DNA of 64,000 nucleotides. Origin: Cellulosimicrobium protaetiae (GTDB taxonomy: Bacteria; Actinomycetota; Actinomycetes; Actinomycetales; Cellulomonadaceae). Shown here piece by piece: positions 40,798 through 50,704 of the stretch (its first letter is position 1; each line of letters begins with the position of its first letter). Location: positions 186,001 to 250,000 of the forward strand of contig NZ_CP052757.1 of NCBI RefSeq assembly GCF_009708005.2. The letters are read 5' to 3'. A program made the translations under genes and the position numbers. Under the pieces are notes generated by a model. It was not told the origin of the DNA. It made no database searches and saw nothing but the letters and a program-made list of their open reading frames with translations.

Positions 40798-42057
40798 TCA
40801 GAAGATCTCCGCGGTGTGCGCGGTCGGCGACCACGACCAGGCCGCGGAGGCGGCGGCGACCGCGCCGGACGTGTGCTCGACGACGCGCCCCGCGAGCGCG
40901 AGGACGTGCAGCGGCGTGGCGCCCAGGTGGGCCGCGCCGAGGTCGCCGACGTCCAGCGACAGGTCGGGCCGCGCGTCGGTCCGGCGCACGACGGCGGTGC
41001 CGCCCGCCTCGGCGACGACCACGTGCCACCGCCCAGCGTTGGCGGGGACGACGTCGTCGGTCACGTCGAGGACGAGGTCGACGGGCGCGGCGAAGGCACG
41101 GGCCCCGAGCGCGCGCTCGACGTCGACGACGCGGACCCACAGTGCCTCGTCGAGGCGCGCGTGCATCCGCCGGTGGTCGACGAGCAGGTGGGCCAGCGGG
41201 TCCGGCACAGGACGCGACTCGCACACGAGGGTGCTCAGGAGGTCGAGGTCGAGCAGGTAGCGCCAGAGCTGGGCGTGGGTGGCCGGGTCCGTGGCGCTCA
41301 CCTCCTGGACGGCGACGACGCCCGTCGGCACCAGCCCGGGCTTCCCCTCGCGGACCCGGTACGCCGCGTACCCGGTCGGGCCGTCGGGGCCGATCGCGAC
41401 GACGACCTCCGCCGGCGGCCTCCCGTCCCCGCCGCCCAGGAGGAACTGCCAGCGGTCCGCGTCGCGCGCGAGGGTCCCGGGTCGCGCGCCCAGGATGCCG
41501 TCGTGGATCGCGGTCAGGTGGGGCAGGGCGTCGTCCGGAGACATCAGGTGCAGGCGGGCCGGCGACCGTGCCGCGAGATCTCGCGCGTGCGGCGTGAACG
41601 CGGCGCGCGAGAGGTCGACCTCGATCGGCTGCCGCCACGACGCGATCCCGTAGCCGTAGCGTCCGTAGACGCCGGCCTCCGTCGCCCAGAGCGCGGCCAC
41701 GGCCTCGCCCCCGGCCGCGAGGTCGGCGAGCTGGCGGCGCATCATCGCCGTCATGACCCCGCGACGGCGGTGCGTGGGGGCCACGGTCACCATCCACACC
41801 CCGGCGACGGGCTGGAGGTCTCCGCCGGGCATGGTCATCCGCAGCGAGTACGCGCTCGCGGTCCCGACGACGTCGCTCGACGCGTCGACGGCGACGAGGG
41901 TGCGGTCGGCCTCGATCGACCGGCCGGCGAAGACGTCGTCGACCGAGTCCTGCCGGTACCCCCACCCGAAGGCCCGCCACACCACGTCCAGGGCCTGGTC
42001 GCGGTCCTCCCGCTCCAGCGGCCGGACGTCGAACGAGGAGGGCGCGGGGGTCGTCAT
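40798..42057 (-). CDS. Eis-like GNAT acetyltransferase
   Basis: Encodes 419 residues arranged as two GNAT folds and a C-terminal sterol-carrier-like domain, the Eis layout. The acetyl-CoA loop is VTVAPTHRRRGVMTAMM (about residues 88-104), and the E-X-Y-GRYGYG segment (TEAGVYGRYGYG) is characteristic. The C-terminal carboxylate is Phe419, as in Eis where the terminal residue is the general base. Eis enzymes acetylate several amines on aminoglycosides and lysines on other substrates; the natural substrate here is unknown. The start is ATG at 42057. Confidence 0.88.
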   Translation of the reverse strand: MTTPAPSSFDVRPLEREDRDQALDVVWRAFGWGYRQDSVDDVFAGRSIEADRTLVAVDASSDVVGTASAYSLRMTMPGGDLQPVAGVWMVTVAPTHRRRGVMTAMMRRQLADLAAGGEAVAALWATEAGVYGRYGYGIASWRQPIEVDLSRAAFTPHARDLAARSPARLHLMSPDDALPHLTAIHDGILGARPGTLARDADRWQFLLGGGDGRPPAEVVVAIGPDGPTGYAAYRVREGKPGLVPTGVVAVQEVSATDPATHAQLWRYLLDLDLLSTLVCESRPVPDPLAHLLVDHRRMHARLDEALWVRVVDVERALGARAFAAPVDLVLDVTDDVVPANAGRWHVVVAEAGGTAVVRRTDARPDLSLDVGDLGAAHLGATPLHVLALAGRVVEHTSGAVAAASAAWSWSPTAHTAEIF

Positions 42058-42295
42058 GCCCTGGTGATAGTCCGCGCGGGTCGGCCCCGTCCACCGGAAT
42101 TCGGGGCGCGGGCGTCGACGGGAGGGTCTGGTGCCTTAGTCGCGACGACCCACCTCAGACGCCGCAGGACCGCGGGCGGGCACCGCCTAAGGCCCCCACC
42201 CCCGAACCGTGCGCGGTCGTCCGATGCGACGCCCCGGTGCTCAGGACGAACGTGAGTGTCGGACAGGCAGGGTGCCTGCAGAGACGGGGACGACC
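42058..42295. other. Divergent intergenic region
   Basis: This 238-nt gap separates the Eis-like gene (minus) from the micro-gene and LuxR-type gene (plus). It must contain two promoters. I see no clear -35/-10 pairs, riboswitch or long hairpin. Confidence 0.6.
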
Positions 42296-42439
42296 ATGAG
42301 CGCACAGTTCGATCCGACCTTCGAGGCGGATCTCACCTACCGCACGCAGCGACTGCGTGACGAGTTCCGGCACGACGAGCCCTCGCTGCTGCACTGGTGG
42401 CGTGGACGCCGTCAGCGCCACGACCGCCCGGCGCGGTGA
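42296..42439 (+). CDS. 47-residue hypothetical protein
   Basis: Encodes 47 residues, starting with MSAQFDPTFEADLTYRTQRL and ending in a basic stretch (WWRGRRQRHDRPAR). The regular acidic/basic pattern and two tryptophans before a basic tail suggest a real small protein. The ATG is preceded by GGGGACGA, a moderate ribosome site. The family is unknown. It overlaps nothing; the LuxR-type gene follows 98 nt later in the same direction. Confidence 0.45.
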   Translation: MSAQFDPTFEADLTYRTQRLRDEFRHDEPSLLHWWRGRRQRHDRPAR

Positions 42440-42537
42440 CCGCGCCGCCCGACGCCGTCGACGAGAACCCTCTCGTCGGCGGCGTCGTCGTGTCCGGGAA
42501 GGTAAGCAGTGGTCACGTGTCGGTGCACGCTGCGAGG

Positions 42538-45483
42538 ATGGGAGCCGTGCCACGCCCCTCCTCGCGCGCGCCCTTCGTGGCCCGCGCCGCCGAGCTCGAC
42601 GCGCTCTCCGCGGCGGTCGAGCGCGCACGCCGCGGCGAGCCGGGCGTCGTGCTCGTCGGGGCGGATGCCGGGGTCGGCAAGACCCGCCTGCTCACGCGCG
42701 CGGCCGAGCTGGCCGTCGGGAGCGGCGCGACCGTCGTCTGGAGCCACTGCGTGGACCTCGGCGAGGTCGGCCTCCCCTACCTCCCCTTCTCCGAGGCGCT
42801 GACGACGCTGCGCGCCCAGCACCCCGCGGTCGACGAGACCGTGGCCGCACGACCCGCACTCGCGCGCCTGCTCGACGCCGGCACGCCGGCGGACGACGAG
42901 CAGAGCCAGGGCGAGCGCCTCCAGCTCTTCGAGAGCGTCGCTGCCGCGCTCGCCGCGTCCGGGACGGCCGAGGCCCCGCTCGTGCTCGTCGTCGAGGACC
43001 TGCACTGGGCGGACCCGTCGAGCCGCGACGTCCTGCGCTTCGTCGTCGCACGCCTGCGGGCGGAGCACGTGCTCGTCGTCGCGAGCTACCGCGCGGACGA
43101 CCTGCACCGCCGTCACCCCCTGCGCCCCGTGCTCGCGGAGCTGCTGCGCCACCCGCGCGTCGAGCACGTGCAGCTCTCCCCCTTCACGGAGGGCGAGCTG
43201 CGCGAGTTCACCACCGCGCTCGCAGGCGCTCCCCTGCTGCCCGACGCGTTCGAGTCCGTCCGGACGCGCTCCGAGGGCAACGCGTACTTCGCCGAGGAGC
43301 TTGTCGAGTCGGGCCTCGACGACGAGCTCCCCTGGTCCCTCGCGGACGTGCTGCGCGCGCGCCTCGAGGTGCTCGACCCCGCCGTGCAGCACCTGGTGCG
43401 CGTCGCGTCGGTGTCCGGGCGCCAGGTGAGCGAGCCGCTCCTGCGCGCCGCGCTCGCGCGCGACGCCGCGGACGGCGAGACGGCCACCGGGCGCTCGTTC
43501 GACGCGGCGCTGCGCGAGGCCATCGCCCACCACGTCCTCGCGGTGGAGGGCGACGGCGCGCGCGACACGGTCGTGTTCCGTCACGCCCTGCTCGCCGAGG
43601 CGGTCGCGTCCGACCTGCTGCCGGGCGAGCGCGTGGGCGTGCACCGCGCGTACCTCGCCGCGCTCGACGACGACCCCGCGCTCGGCTCCCCCGCGCTGCG
43701 CGCCCACCACGCGCTCGCCGCGCACGACCTCCCGGCCGCGCTCACGGCGTCGCGCGCCGCCGCCCGCAAGGCCGCGCGCGTGCTCGCGCCCGCGGAGGAG
43801 CTGCGGCACCTCGAGCAGGTGCTCGCGCTCTGGCAGGCGGTGCCCGACGCCGCGGACCTCCTCGGTGAGGACCGTGTCACCGTCGCGCTCGCCGCGGCCG
43901 GTGCGGCGAGCCGCGCCGGTGAGCCGGACCGCGCGGTCGCGCTCGCGCGCCGGGTCGTCGAGGGCACGGCGGGCGACCCGCTGCGCCAGGCGTCGCTGCG
44001 CCACGTGCTGTCCCGGTACCTGCTCGGTACGGAGGAGGTCGAGGAGACCCTCGCCCACACCGAGGCCGCGCTCGCCGTGCTCCCGGAGGAGCCGCCGTCG
44101 CTCGACCGCGCGTGGACGCTCGCGATGCGGGCGCGCGCCGCGATGAACGCGGACCTGGACGACCTCGCCGCCACGGTCGCCGCCGAGGCGCTCGACGTCG
44201 CGCACCGGCTCGACGCCCCGGACGTCGAGGCCGACGTCCTCACCACCATGGCCGTCCTCGAGGTCGAGGACGACGACCGGGCCGCGGTGCTGCTCGCCCA
44301 GGCGCGCGAGCGGGCCGTCGAGGCGGGCGACATCCTCACCGAGCTCCGCTGCTGGTACAACATCGCGGCGAACCGCTACTACGCGGGCCGCGTCGAGGAG
44401 TCCCTGCAGGTCACGCGCGACGGCCTCGACCGGGCGCGCGCGACCGGCCTCGGCTGGAGCGCCTACGGCGTCGAGCTCCGCCTGTTCCGCGACCTCGTGC
44501 GGTACGTCCTCGGCGACCTCACGCCGACCGAGACCGCGGGCGAGACCATGCCGGAGGGGTCCGCCCCGCAGCTCTCGTGCGTCCAGCTCTACGCGGCCGT
44601 GGCCCGGGGCGACGCCGATGCGCTCGCCCGCGGCACGGCCCTGCGGCGGGACTGGTTCCGGGACGGGCAGATCGCGCTCATCTCCGGCGGGTGCTCGATC
44701 GACGCGCTCACGTGGGCCGGGCGCCGCGAGGAGGCCGTCGCGCTCGCCGTCGAGCTCGTGACCCACCTCGGCCGCACGTGGAGCGACTACTTCCTCGGGC
44801 GCATCTGGATCTCGGCTCTCGCCCTCGCGGCGCTCGCCGACGCCGCGGACGCGGCGCGCCTCCAGGGTGCGGCGGGCGCGGCGGAGGTCGTGGACCTCGT
44901 CGCGCGCGGCGACGAGCTGCTCGACGCCGCCCGCACCACGGCGGAGCGTGGCCGCCCCCGCGGGGGGCGGCTCGGTCCGGAGGGACAGGCGTGGCTCGCA
45001 CGCGCCGCGGCCGAGCACTCGCGGCTGACGGGTGACGGGGACCCCGCGCTGTGGGAGGAGACGACGCGCCTCTTCGACTACGGCTACCGGTATGAGGTCG
45101 CGCGCTCGCGCTTCCGGTGGGCCCAGTCCCTGCTCGGGTCGGGCGACCGCAACGCGGCCGAGATCGAGGCGGCGCAGGCGCTCGAGGAGGCCGAGTCCAT
45201 GGGCGCGGCCCCGCTGGCGGATTCGGTGCGCGCGCTCGGGCGGCGCGGCCGGCTCGACCTGCCCGGGGTCCGGCGGTCCACGACGGCGGTCCTCACGGAG
45301 CGCGAGGAGGAGGTCCTGCTGCTCGTCGCGCAGGGCCTGACCAACCGGCAGATCGGCGAGCGCCTGTTCATCTCCGCGAAGACGGTGAGCGTGCACGTGT
45401 CGAACGTCCTGGCCAAGCTCGGCGCGTCCGGGCGCGCCGAGGCCGTCTCGCTCGCGCACCAGCGCGGGCTGCTCGAGGTCTGA
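42538..45483 (+). CDS. Large LuxR-family AAA transcriptional regulator (LAL type)
   Basis: Encodes 981 residues. Order: AAA/NB-ARC-like ATPase with Walker A GADAGVGKTR (41-50) and Walker B LVLVVEDLHWAD, a long helical repeat region resembling TPRs, and a C-terminal LuxR helix-turn-helix (about 917-981: LTEREEEVLLLVAQGLTNRQIGERLFISAKTVSVHVSNVL). These regulators bind DNA as activators whose ATPase region responds to a ligand, classically sugars (MalT). The ligand is unknown. A GTG at 42547 is an alternative start with a better spaced GGGAG site. The downstream phosphatase gene starts 6 nt after its stop. Confidence 0.9.
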   Translation: MGAVPRPSSRAPFVARAAELDALSAAVERARRGEPGVVLVGADAGVGKTRLLTRAAELAVGSGATVVWSHCVDLGEVGLPYLPFSEALTTLRAQHPAVDETVAARPALARLLDAGTPADDEQSQGERLQLFESVAAALAASGTAEAPLVLVVEDLHWADPSSRDVLRFVVARLRAEHVLVVASYRADDLHRRHPLRPVLAELLRHPRVEHVQLSPFTEGELREFTTALAGAPLLPDAFESVRTRSEGNAYFAEELVESGLDDELPWSLADVLRARLEVLDPAVQHLVRVASVSGRQVSEPLLRAALARDAADGETATGRSFDAALREAIAHHVLAVEGDGARDTVVFRHALLAEAVASDLLPGERVGVHRAYLAALDDDPALGSPALRAHHALAAHDLPAALTASRAAARKAARVLAPAEELRHLEQVLALWQAVPDAADLLGEDRVTVALAAAGAASRAGEPDRAVALARRVVEGTAGDPLRQASLRHVLSRYLLGTEEVEETLAHTEAALAVLPEEPPSLDRAWTLAMRARAAMNADLDDLAATVAAEALDVAHRLDAPDVEADVLTTMAVLEVEDDDRAAVLLAQARERAVEAGDILTELRCWYNIAANRYYAGRVEESLQVTRDGLDRARATGLGWSAYGVELRLFRDLVRYVLGDLTPTETAGETMPEGSAPQLSCVQLYAAVARGDADALARGTALRRDWFRDGQIALISGGCSIDALTWAGRREEAVALAVELVTHLGRTWSDYFLGRIWISALALAALADAADAARLQGAAGAAEVVDLVARGDELLDAARTTAERGRPRGGRLGPEGQAWLARAAAEHSRLTGDGDPALWEETTRLFDYGYRYEVARSRFRWAQSLLGSGDRNAAEIEAAQALEEAESMGAAPLADSVRALGRRGRLDLPGVRRSTTAVLTEREEEVLLLVAQGLTNRQIGERLFISAKTVSVHVSNVLAKLGASGRAEAVSLAHQRGLLEV

Positions 45484-45489
45484 CGCGCG

Positions 45490-46365
45490 ATGGTCTCGTC
45501 GTCGGACCGGTCCTCGGGAGCGTCGCCCGGACCAGCGGACGGCTCGTCGGACGGCTCGTCCGACGGCGGTGCGGACGGCAGGTCGCGCGGGACGCTCGTG
45601 CTCGTGCGGCACGGGCAGAGCACGTACAACGCGGGCGACCGCTTCACGGGACTCCTCGACGTGCCGCTCTCCGACGTCGGGGTCGCGGAGGCCGGTCGCG
45701 CGGCCCGGCTCCTCGCGGACGCCGTCGCGCGCGAGCCCGCGCTCGTGCCCCGGCGCGTCGTGACGTCCCCGCTCGTGCGCGCGTCGACGACGGCCGCGAT
45801 CGTCGCCGACGCGCTGCCCGGCCCGCCGCCGCTCGCCGTCGAGTGGCGGCTCGTCGAGCGCCACTACGGCGCGTTCACGGACAAGCCGCGCGACGTCGTC
45901 CGGCGCGACTACGGCGAGGCCGCCTACTGGCGCTACCGCCGCTCGTACCTGCACCGCCCGCCGCCGCTCGCGGCGGACGACCCCGCGCGCCCGCTCGTCG
46001 ACGACACGCTGCTGCGCCTGCCCGACGCCGCGCGCGCCGCCCTGCGTCCCGACGCGGAGTCCCTCGCGGACGTCGTCGAGCGGCTGCGCCCCTTCTGGGC
46101 CGCGACGCGCGAGGCGCTCGCCCGGGGCGAGGCGGTCCTCGTCGTCGGGCACGGCAACTCGCTGCGCGCCCTGTCGGTGCTCGTGGACGACCTCACGCCC
46201 GAGGAGGTCCAGGACCTCGACGTGCCCACCGGCCACCCGCTCGTCCACCGCTTCACGGCGGGGACCGACGGCGCCCTCGTCCCCGAGGTCCGCGGCGGCA
46301 CGTACCTCGACGCGCACGGCGCCGAGCACGCGCTCGGCGACCTCAGGTCGCGCGGGGGGACCTGA
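45490..46365 (+). CDS. Phosphoglycerate-mutase-type histidine phosphatase
   Basis: Encodes 291 residues with a Ser/Gly-rich N-terminal extension of about 33 residues. The RHGQSTYN motif carries the phospho-histidine, FTGLLDVPLSDVG and ERHYGAF match cofactor-dependent phosphoglycerate mutase (GpmA), and VVGHGNSLRAL contains the second histidine. It interconverts 3- and 2-phosphoglycerate or is a related phosphatase; the N-terminal extension and the position behind the LuxR gene are unusual for a housekeeping gpmA, so a phosphatase on another substrate is possible. Confidence 0.85.
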   Translation: MVSSSDRSSGASPGPADGSSDGSSDGGADGRSRGTLVLVRHGQSTYNAGDRFTGLLDVPLSDVGVAEAGRAARLLADAVAREPALVPRRVVTSPLVRASTTAAIVADALPGPPPLAVEWRLVERHYGAFTDKPRDVVRRDYGEAAYWRYRRSYLHRPPPLAADDPARPLVDDTLLRLPDAARAALRPDAESLADVVERLRPFWAATREALARGEAVLVVGHGNSLRALSVLVDDLTPEEVQDLDVPTGHPLVHRFTAGTDGALVPEVRGGTYLDAHGAEHALGDLRSRGGT

Positions 46366-46376
46366 CCCCGTCCGTG

Positions 46377-47534
46377 TCAGGCGCGGCCGAGCACCCCGAC
46401 CTCGGTGGCGTCGAGCAGGCAGCGCCGCCACGCGTCGGCCCGAGGGCCCTCGCCCGTCGGCCGGACGTCGGACGACCACGGGTCGGCGATGCCGCGCGCC
46501 TCGAGGCACGGTGTGAGCAGGTCGGGAGCGGCGAGCGGGTCGTCGAGCCCCGCGACCTCCGCGCGCAGCGCGTCGAGCACCGGGTCCGCGGTCACCGTGG
46601 GGTAGTCCCGGTCTGCCTCGACGCGTCCCGTCGCCGCGTCGTACCGCACGGCGCACGCCTCGGAGTCCGGCCGGTCCGGGGCCGGCGGCGAGCACGTGGC
46701 GTACATGTGCTCGAACTCGGTGAAGCCGAGGTACCCCCGCACGTCGGGCAGGGGCGTGCCGTCCCCGCCCAGCACGGCCGCGTAGACCTCGAAGTCGACG
46801 AGTGAGCCGTCCTGCACCTGGGCCGTGGGCAGCTCGAGGGTCGTCGCCCGAACGCCCGCGGTGTCCGTGACCTCGCCGGTCAGGCCGAGGAAGCTGCGGG
46901 TCGTCGCCGTCCCGACGAGCGCGCCGTCCGGCATGACGCCGACCACCAGGGTCCGGCCGCTCGCCGGGTCGACGACGACGGAGTGCGAGCCGTCGTCGAC
47001 CACCGTGCCCGCCGGCCGCCCGGCGCGCAGCGCGGCGAGGTCGTCGTCGTCGCCCACGCGGAGCGTGACGTCGGTCGTGAGGTGGCCCAGGTCGTTCACG
47101 ACGCCCGCCTCCACGAGGAAGCGGTCGTCGCCGTCCCACGCGGGCAGGCCGAGGTCGAGGACGTAGGTGTCGTCCTCGCGCAGGTATGCCGCGGGCTCGG
47201 AGACCGCGACGACCCCCGGCGCGACGTCGACGAGCGTCGCCTCCGCGGTGACGACCTCGTACCCGGGCGACCCGGTGACGACCTCCCGCGCCAGCTCGCG
47301 GAGGCCGCCGGGGCCGCCCGCCGTCACGACGCCCGTCCCGACGAGCCCCAGCGCGACGACCCCCGCGACGCCCGCGAACGACCGGCGGCGCCGCACGCCG
47401 CGCCGGCTCGACCGGAGCACGACGTCGAGGTCGAGCGTCGAGGGCGGGACGGCGTCGTCGGCCGTGCGGCGCAGCCGGGCGAGGAAGTCGTCCTCGGGCG
47501 GGGTCGGCGCCGGGTTCCCGGTCGCGGGGCTCAT
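46377..47534 (-). CDS. Membrane protein co-encoded with a SigE-type sigma factor, possible anti-sigma factor
   Basis: Encodes 385 residues. The N-terminal 50 residues are cytosolic and charged (FLARLRRTADDAV), one helix is at about 52-73, and the remaining 310 residues are extracytoplasmic with paired cysteines (CSPPAPDRPDSEAC, LTPCLEARG, RRCLLDA). The ATG overlaps the sigma factor stop codon (ATGA), and this topology is that of the membrane partner encoded after SigE-type sigma factors in actinobacteria. No classical anti-sigma zinc motif is visible, so the role is inferred from coupling. Confidence 0.8.
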   Translation of the reverse strand: MSPATGNPAPTPPEDDFLARLRRTADDAVPPSTLDLDVVLRSSRRGVRRRRSFAGVAGVVALGLVGTGVVTAGGPGGLRELAREVVTGSPGYEVVTAEATLVDVAPGVVAVSEPAAYLREDDTYVLDLGLPAWDGDDRFLVEAGVVNDLGHLTTDVTLRVGDDDDLAALRAGRPAGTVVDDGSHSVVVDPASGRTLVVGVMPDGALVGTATTRSFLGLTGEVTDTAGVRATTLELPTAQVQDGSLVDFEVYAAVLGGDGTPLPDVRGYLGFTEFEHMYATCSPPAPDRPDSEACAVRYDAATGRVEADRDYPTVTADPVLDALRAEVAGLDDPLAAPDLLTPCLEARGIADPWSSDVRPTGEGPRADAWRRCLLDATEVGVLGRA

Positions 47535-48286
47535 GGGGTCGTCCTTCCGCTGGTCGGGGCGCCCGGGATCGTCCGGGTGCCCGGTGGGTTCGAGGTGGCG
47601 GCGGCAGGCGTGCCGTCCGGCGCACCGAGCAGGGCGCGGAGACGGGCGAGGCCCCGGGACGCCGTGGACTTCACGGTGCCGACGGGCATGCCGAGCTCGG
47701 CCGCGACCTCGCTCTCGCCGAGGTCGAGCAGGTACCGCAGCACGACGACCCGGCGCTGCCGGACCGGGAGCGTCAGGAGCGCGCGCACGACGGCGTCGCG
47801 GTCGTCGACGGACCCGGTCGCCTCCGTGGTGGCCCGCCGTCCCGGGCGCGTCCCGCCCTCGGCGTGCGCGATCTCGTCCGGCCCGGCGAGCACCTCGCGC
47901 CGGGTGCGGCGCCACGTGTCGACGCGCAGGTTCGCCAGCACGCGGCGGGCGTAGGCGAGGGGGTCACGCTCGCGAGCTGCCGACCACGCACGGTAGGTCC
48001 GCTCGAGGGCGTGCTGGGTGAGCTCCTCGGCCCGGTGGCGGTCCCCGCACAGCAGGTACGCCATGCGGTGCAACGGGTCGCGCGCCTCGCGCATGAACAC
48101 CGAGAACTCCTCGTCGCGCGTGCGGCGCGTGACGAGGTCGACCTCGACCTGCCCGGGGCCCTCGGGCACGTCGTCCTCGCGGCCGCCGCGCCGGGGGCCG
48201 TCGGTGCCCGCGCGGTCCTCGGCGCCACCCCACGAGGCGACGTCGAGCAACAGCTCGACCCTGCCGGCCCGGTCTGCCGCCGTCAC
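47531..48286 (-). CDS. SigE-family ECF sigma factor
   Basis: Encodes 251 residues from a GTG at 48286. About 60 low-complexity N-terminal residues precede region 2 (FMREARDPLHRMAYLLCGDRHRAEELTQHALERTYRAW, about 63-102) and region 4 (about 165-220) with the helix-turn-helix LGESEVAAELGMPVGTVKS. This is the SigE-like actinobacterial group that works with a membrane partner. It overlaps the downstream gene by 4 nt. It probably starts further in than the GTG, but no internal ATG is suitable. The C-terminal tail is Pro/Thr-rich. Confidence 0.87.
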   Translation of the reverse strand: MTAADRAGRVELLLDVASWGGAEDRAGTDGPRRGGREDDVPEGPGQVEVDLVTRRTRDEEFSVFMREARDPLHRMAYLLCGDRHRAEELTQHALERTYRAWSAARERDPLAYARRVLANLRVDTWRRTRREVLAGPDEIAHAEGGTRPGRRATTEATGSVDDRDAVVRALLTLPVRQRRVVVLRYLLDLGESEVAAELGMPVGTVKSTASRGLARLRALLGAPDGTPAAATSNPPGTRTIPGAPTSGRTTP

Positions 48287-48451
48287 GTCGTCGCCCCGAG
48301 CGGGCCGCGCCCGCCGTCGTCCTGTCGTCTCACGAGCAGTACACGCAGCAGCCGCACCCGACGTTCCCTTCCGCCCGATTTCACCCCGTCGGCACGTCCG
48401 GCTCGCGCGGCTCGCACTGTTTGACCGGCCTCGTCCTGGTGATACTGGACC

Positions 48452-50599
48452 ATGACCGACGCCCAGGCGATCATCGAGCTCGCGCAGGCGGGTCTCGCCG
48501 AGCCCGCGGCGGACGAGTCGTTCGACCGGTTCGCCCGGCTCGTGCACCGGCAGCTCGGGGTGCCGTCGGCCCTGGTCACCCTCGTCCTCGACGGCGAGGC
48601 CGTGCTGCCGGGCGCCCTGGGCCTGCCCGAGCCGTACCAGTCGGAGCGTCGCACACCCCTGAGCCACACGTTCTGCCAGTTCGTGACGACCGACGGCCGC
48701 CCGCTCGTGGTCGAGGACGCGCGCGTCGTGCCGCGCCTCGCGTCGCTCCGGGCGGTCGACGACGTCGGGGTCGTCGCCTACGCCGGCTTCCCGATCTTCG
48801 ACCCCCACGGCCGCGCGGTGGGGTCGTTGTGCGCGTTCGACGCGCGGCCCCGCCCGTGGTCCGCCGAGGACCTGGCGACGCTCGCCGACCTCGCGTCGGC
48901 GTGCACCTCCGAGCTCCGGCTGCGCCTCGCCCGGGCGCGCGCGAAGCGGATGCAGCGCGTCGCGCTCGCCGCCAACCGGCGGTCACGCCTGCTGCTCGAG
49001 CTCTCCGAGTCGTTCGCCGCGGCGACGTCCGTGCGGGACGTCGCGGAGCGGCTCTCCGTGGTCGGCGCCGCGATCGGCGCCCGCTACGCGGGCCTCGCGA
49101 TGCTCGACCCGAGCGGCAGCAGGCTCGAGTACACGACGCTCGACCACCTGGAGCCGGGCGTCCCCGCGACGTTCCGCCGGATGCGCGTCGACGCGGAGCG
49201 CGGCTCGTCGATCGCCGCCCGGACGCGCGAGCCGCTGTTCTTCCGCGACCACGCCGCGTACTCCGAGCGGCTCCCCGAGGCCGCGGCGCTCATCGCGTCC
49301 GACGACGTGGAGGCGCGTGCCTTCCTGCCCGTGCTGGCGGGCGACCGGCTGCTCGGCGTCGTCTCGCTCGCGTGGGACGTGGCGCGCGAGTTCGACGACG
49401 AGGCGGTCCAGACGAAGACCGCGATCGCGTCGTACGTCGCGCACGCGCTCGACCGCGTCCGCCTGCTCGAGGAGCGGCACCGCGTGGCGACGACCCTCCA
49501 GGCCGCGATGCTCACCGAGCTCCCGTCGGTCCGCGCCGCGGAGCTGGCGGCGACGTACGCGTCCGCGACCCGCACCGACCAGGTCGGCGGCGACTGGTAC
49601 GACGCGGTGGTGCTCGACGACGACGCGTGCGTCCTCATGATCGGTGACGTCACCGGCCACGACATGCGCGCGGCGGCGCAGATGGGCCAGCTCCGCTCGA
49701 TGCTGCGGACCTTCGCCTGGTGTCAGGACGAGCCGCCCGCGACCCTCCTCCGGCTCCTGGACCGGGCCAACCGCGGTCTCGCGCTGCACTCGAGCGGCAC
49801 GGCCGCCGTCGTGCGGCTGGACCGCACCCCGGGCGGGTTCGACGTCCTGTGGTCGAACGCCGGGCATCCCTCCCCGCTCGTCCTGCGGGCCGACGGGTCC
49901 GTCGAGACGCTCGACGCGCCGCCCGACCTCATGCTCGGCGTGGTCCCGGGGACGCCGCGGCGCGACCACCGCGCCCACCTCGCACACGGGGACACCCTCC
50001 TCCTCTACACCGACGGTCTCGTCGAGCGGCGCGGCACGTCCTACGCCGAGCGGCTCGCCGGCCTGCGCTCCGTCCTCGCCGAGCACGCGGCGACGGCGAC
50101 CTCGGCCCTCCCCGACGCGCTGGTGCGCCGCCTCGTCTCGGACCAGCGCGACGACGTCGCGGTCCTCGCCCTGCGCGTGCGGCACACGGTCGTCCGCGCG
50201 CCGGGGCCCGGCCGTCCCGCGGTGCTGACCCGCGCGGTCGAGCACACGTCCACGGCGATCGGCCCCGCGCGGCGCTGGGTGGACGACGTCCTCGAGAGCT
50301 GCGACGTGTCGCCCGCGGTCCGCCGTGTCGCGATGCTGCTCACGAGCGAGGTGCTGACCAACGCGGTGCAGCACGCGTCGGGGCCGGTCGAGGCGCGCCT
50401 GGAGATCGCGCACCGGGTGCTGCACGTGGGCGTGCGCGACGGGTCGACGACCCTCCCCCGGCTCCGCTCCCCGCGCCCGGAGGAGACGGGCGGGCGCGGC
50501 GTGCAGTTCCTCGAGCGCTGCGCCACACGCTGGGGTGTCGAGGTGCACGACGACGCCCCCGGCAAGACCGTGTGGTTCGAGCTCGACCTCGACGACTGA
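48452..50599 (+). CDS. GAF-GAF-SpoIIE-HATPase phosphatase
   Basis: Encodes 715 residues. Two GAF domains (about 20-160 and 180-340) are followed by a PP2C/SpoIIE serine phosphatase (about 355-570) with the metal-binding aspartates in GGDWYDA and IGDVTGHD, and a C-terminal HATPase_c_2 (about 590-710) with the N-box SEVLTNAVQHA and a Gly-rich turn GGRGVQFLERC. The protein can both dephosphorylate a STAS anti-anti-sigma factor and possibly act as a kinase, linking a signal sensed by GAF domains to sigma activation. The start ATG lies directly after a TTGACC...GATACT stretch, so the mRNA may be almost leaderless. Confidence 0.9.
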   Translation: MTDAQAIIELAQAGLAEPAADESFDRFARLVHRQLGVPSALVTLVLDGEAVLPGALGLPEPYQSERRTPLSHTFCQFVTTDGRPLVVEDARVVPRLASLRAVDDVGVVAYAGFPIFDPHGRAVGSLCAFDARPRPWSAEDLATLADLASACTSELRLRLARARAKRMQRVALAANRRSRLLLELSESFAAATSVRDVAERLSVVGAAIGARYAGLAMLDPSGSRLEYTTLDHLEPGVPATFRRMRVDAERGSSIAARTREPLFFRDHAAYSERLPEAAALIASDDVEARAFLPVLAGDRLLGVVSLAWDVAREFDDEAVQTKTAIASYVAHALDRVRLLEERHRVATTLQAAMLTELPSVRAAELAATYASATRTDQVGGDWYDAVVLDDDACVLMIGDVTGHDMRAAAQMGQLRSMLRTFAWCQDEPPATLLRLLDRANRGLALHSSGTAAVVRLDRTPGGFDVLWSNAGHPSPLVLRADGSVETLDAPPDLMLGVVPGTPRRDHRAHLAHGDTLLLYTDGLVERRGTSYAERLAGLRSVLAEHAATATSALPDALVRRLVSDQRDDVAVLALRVRHTVVRAPGPGRPAVLTRAVEHTSTAIGPARRWVDDVLESCDVSPAVRRVAMLLTSEVLTNAVQHASGPVEARLEIAHRVLHVGVRDGSTTLPRLRSPRPEETGGRGVQFLERCATRWGVEVHDDAPGKTVWFELDLDD

Positions 50600-50704
50600 C
50601 GTCGGCGTCCGCCCCCGCGGGGGGGGTGGGCCCCCTGTGCGGTGTCGGAGGGCGGGGGTAGCGTGTGTGAGGTGGGCCACTCCCCAGGCTCGCACGACCA
50701 CGTG

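Noticed and set aside
42412-47625. A 1737-codon open frame on the minus strand
   Set aside because: It runs antisense across the LuxR-type and phosphatase genes and shows no conserved motif; typical of high-GC DNA.
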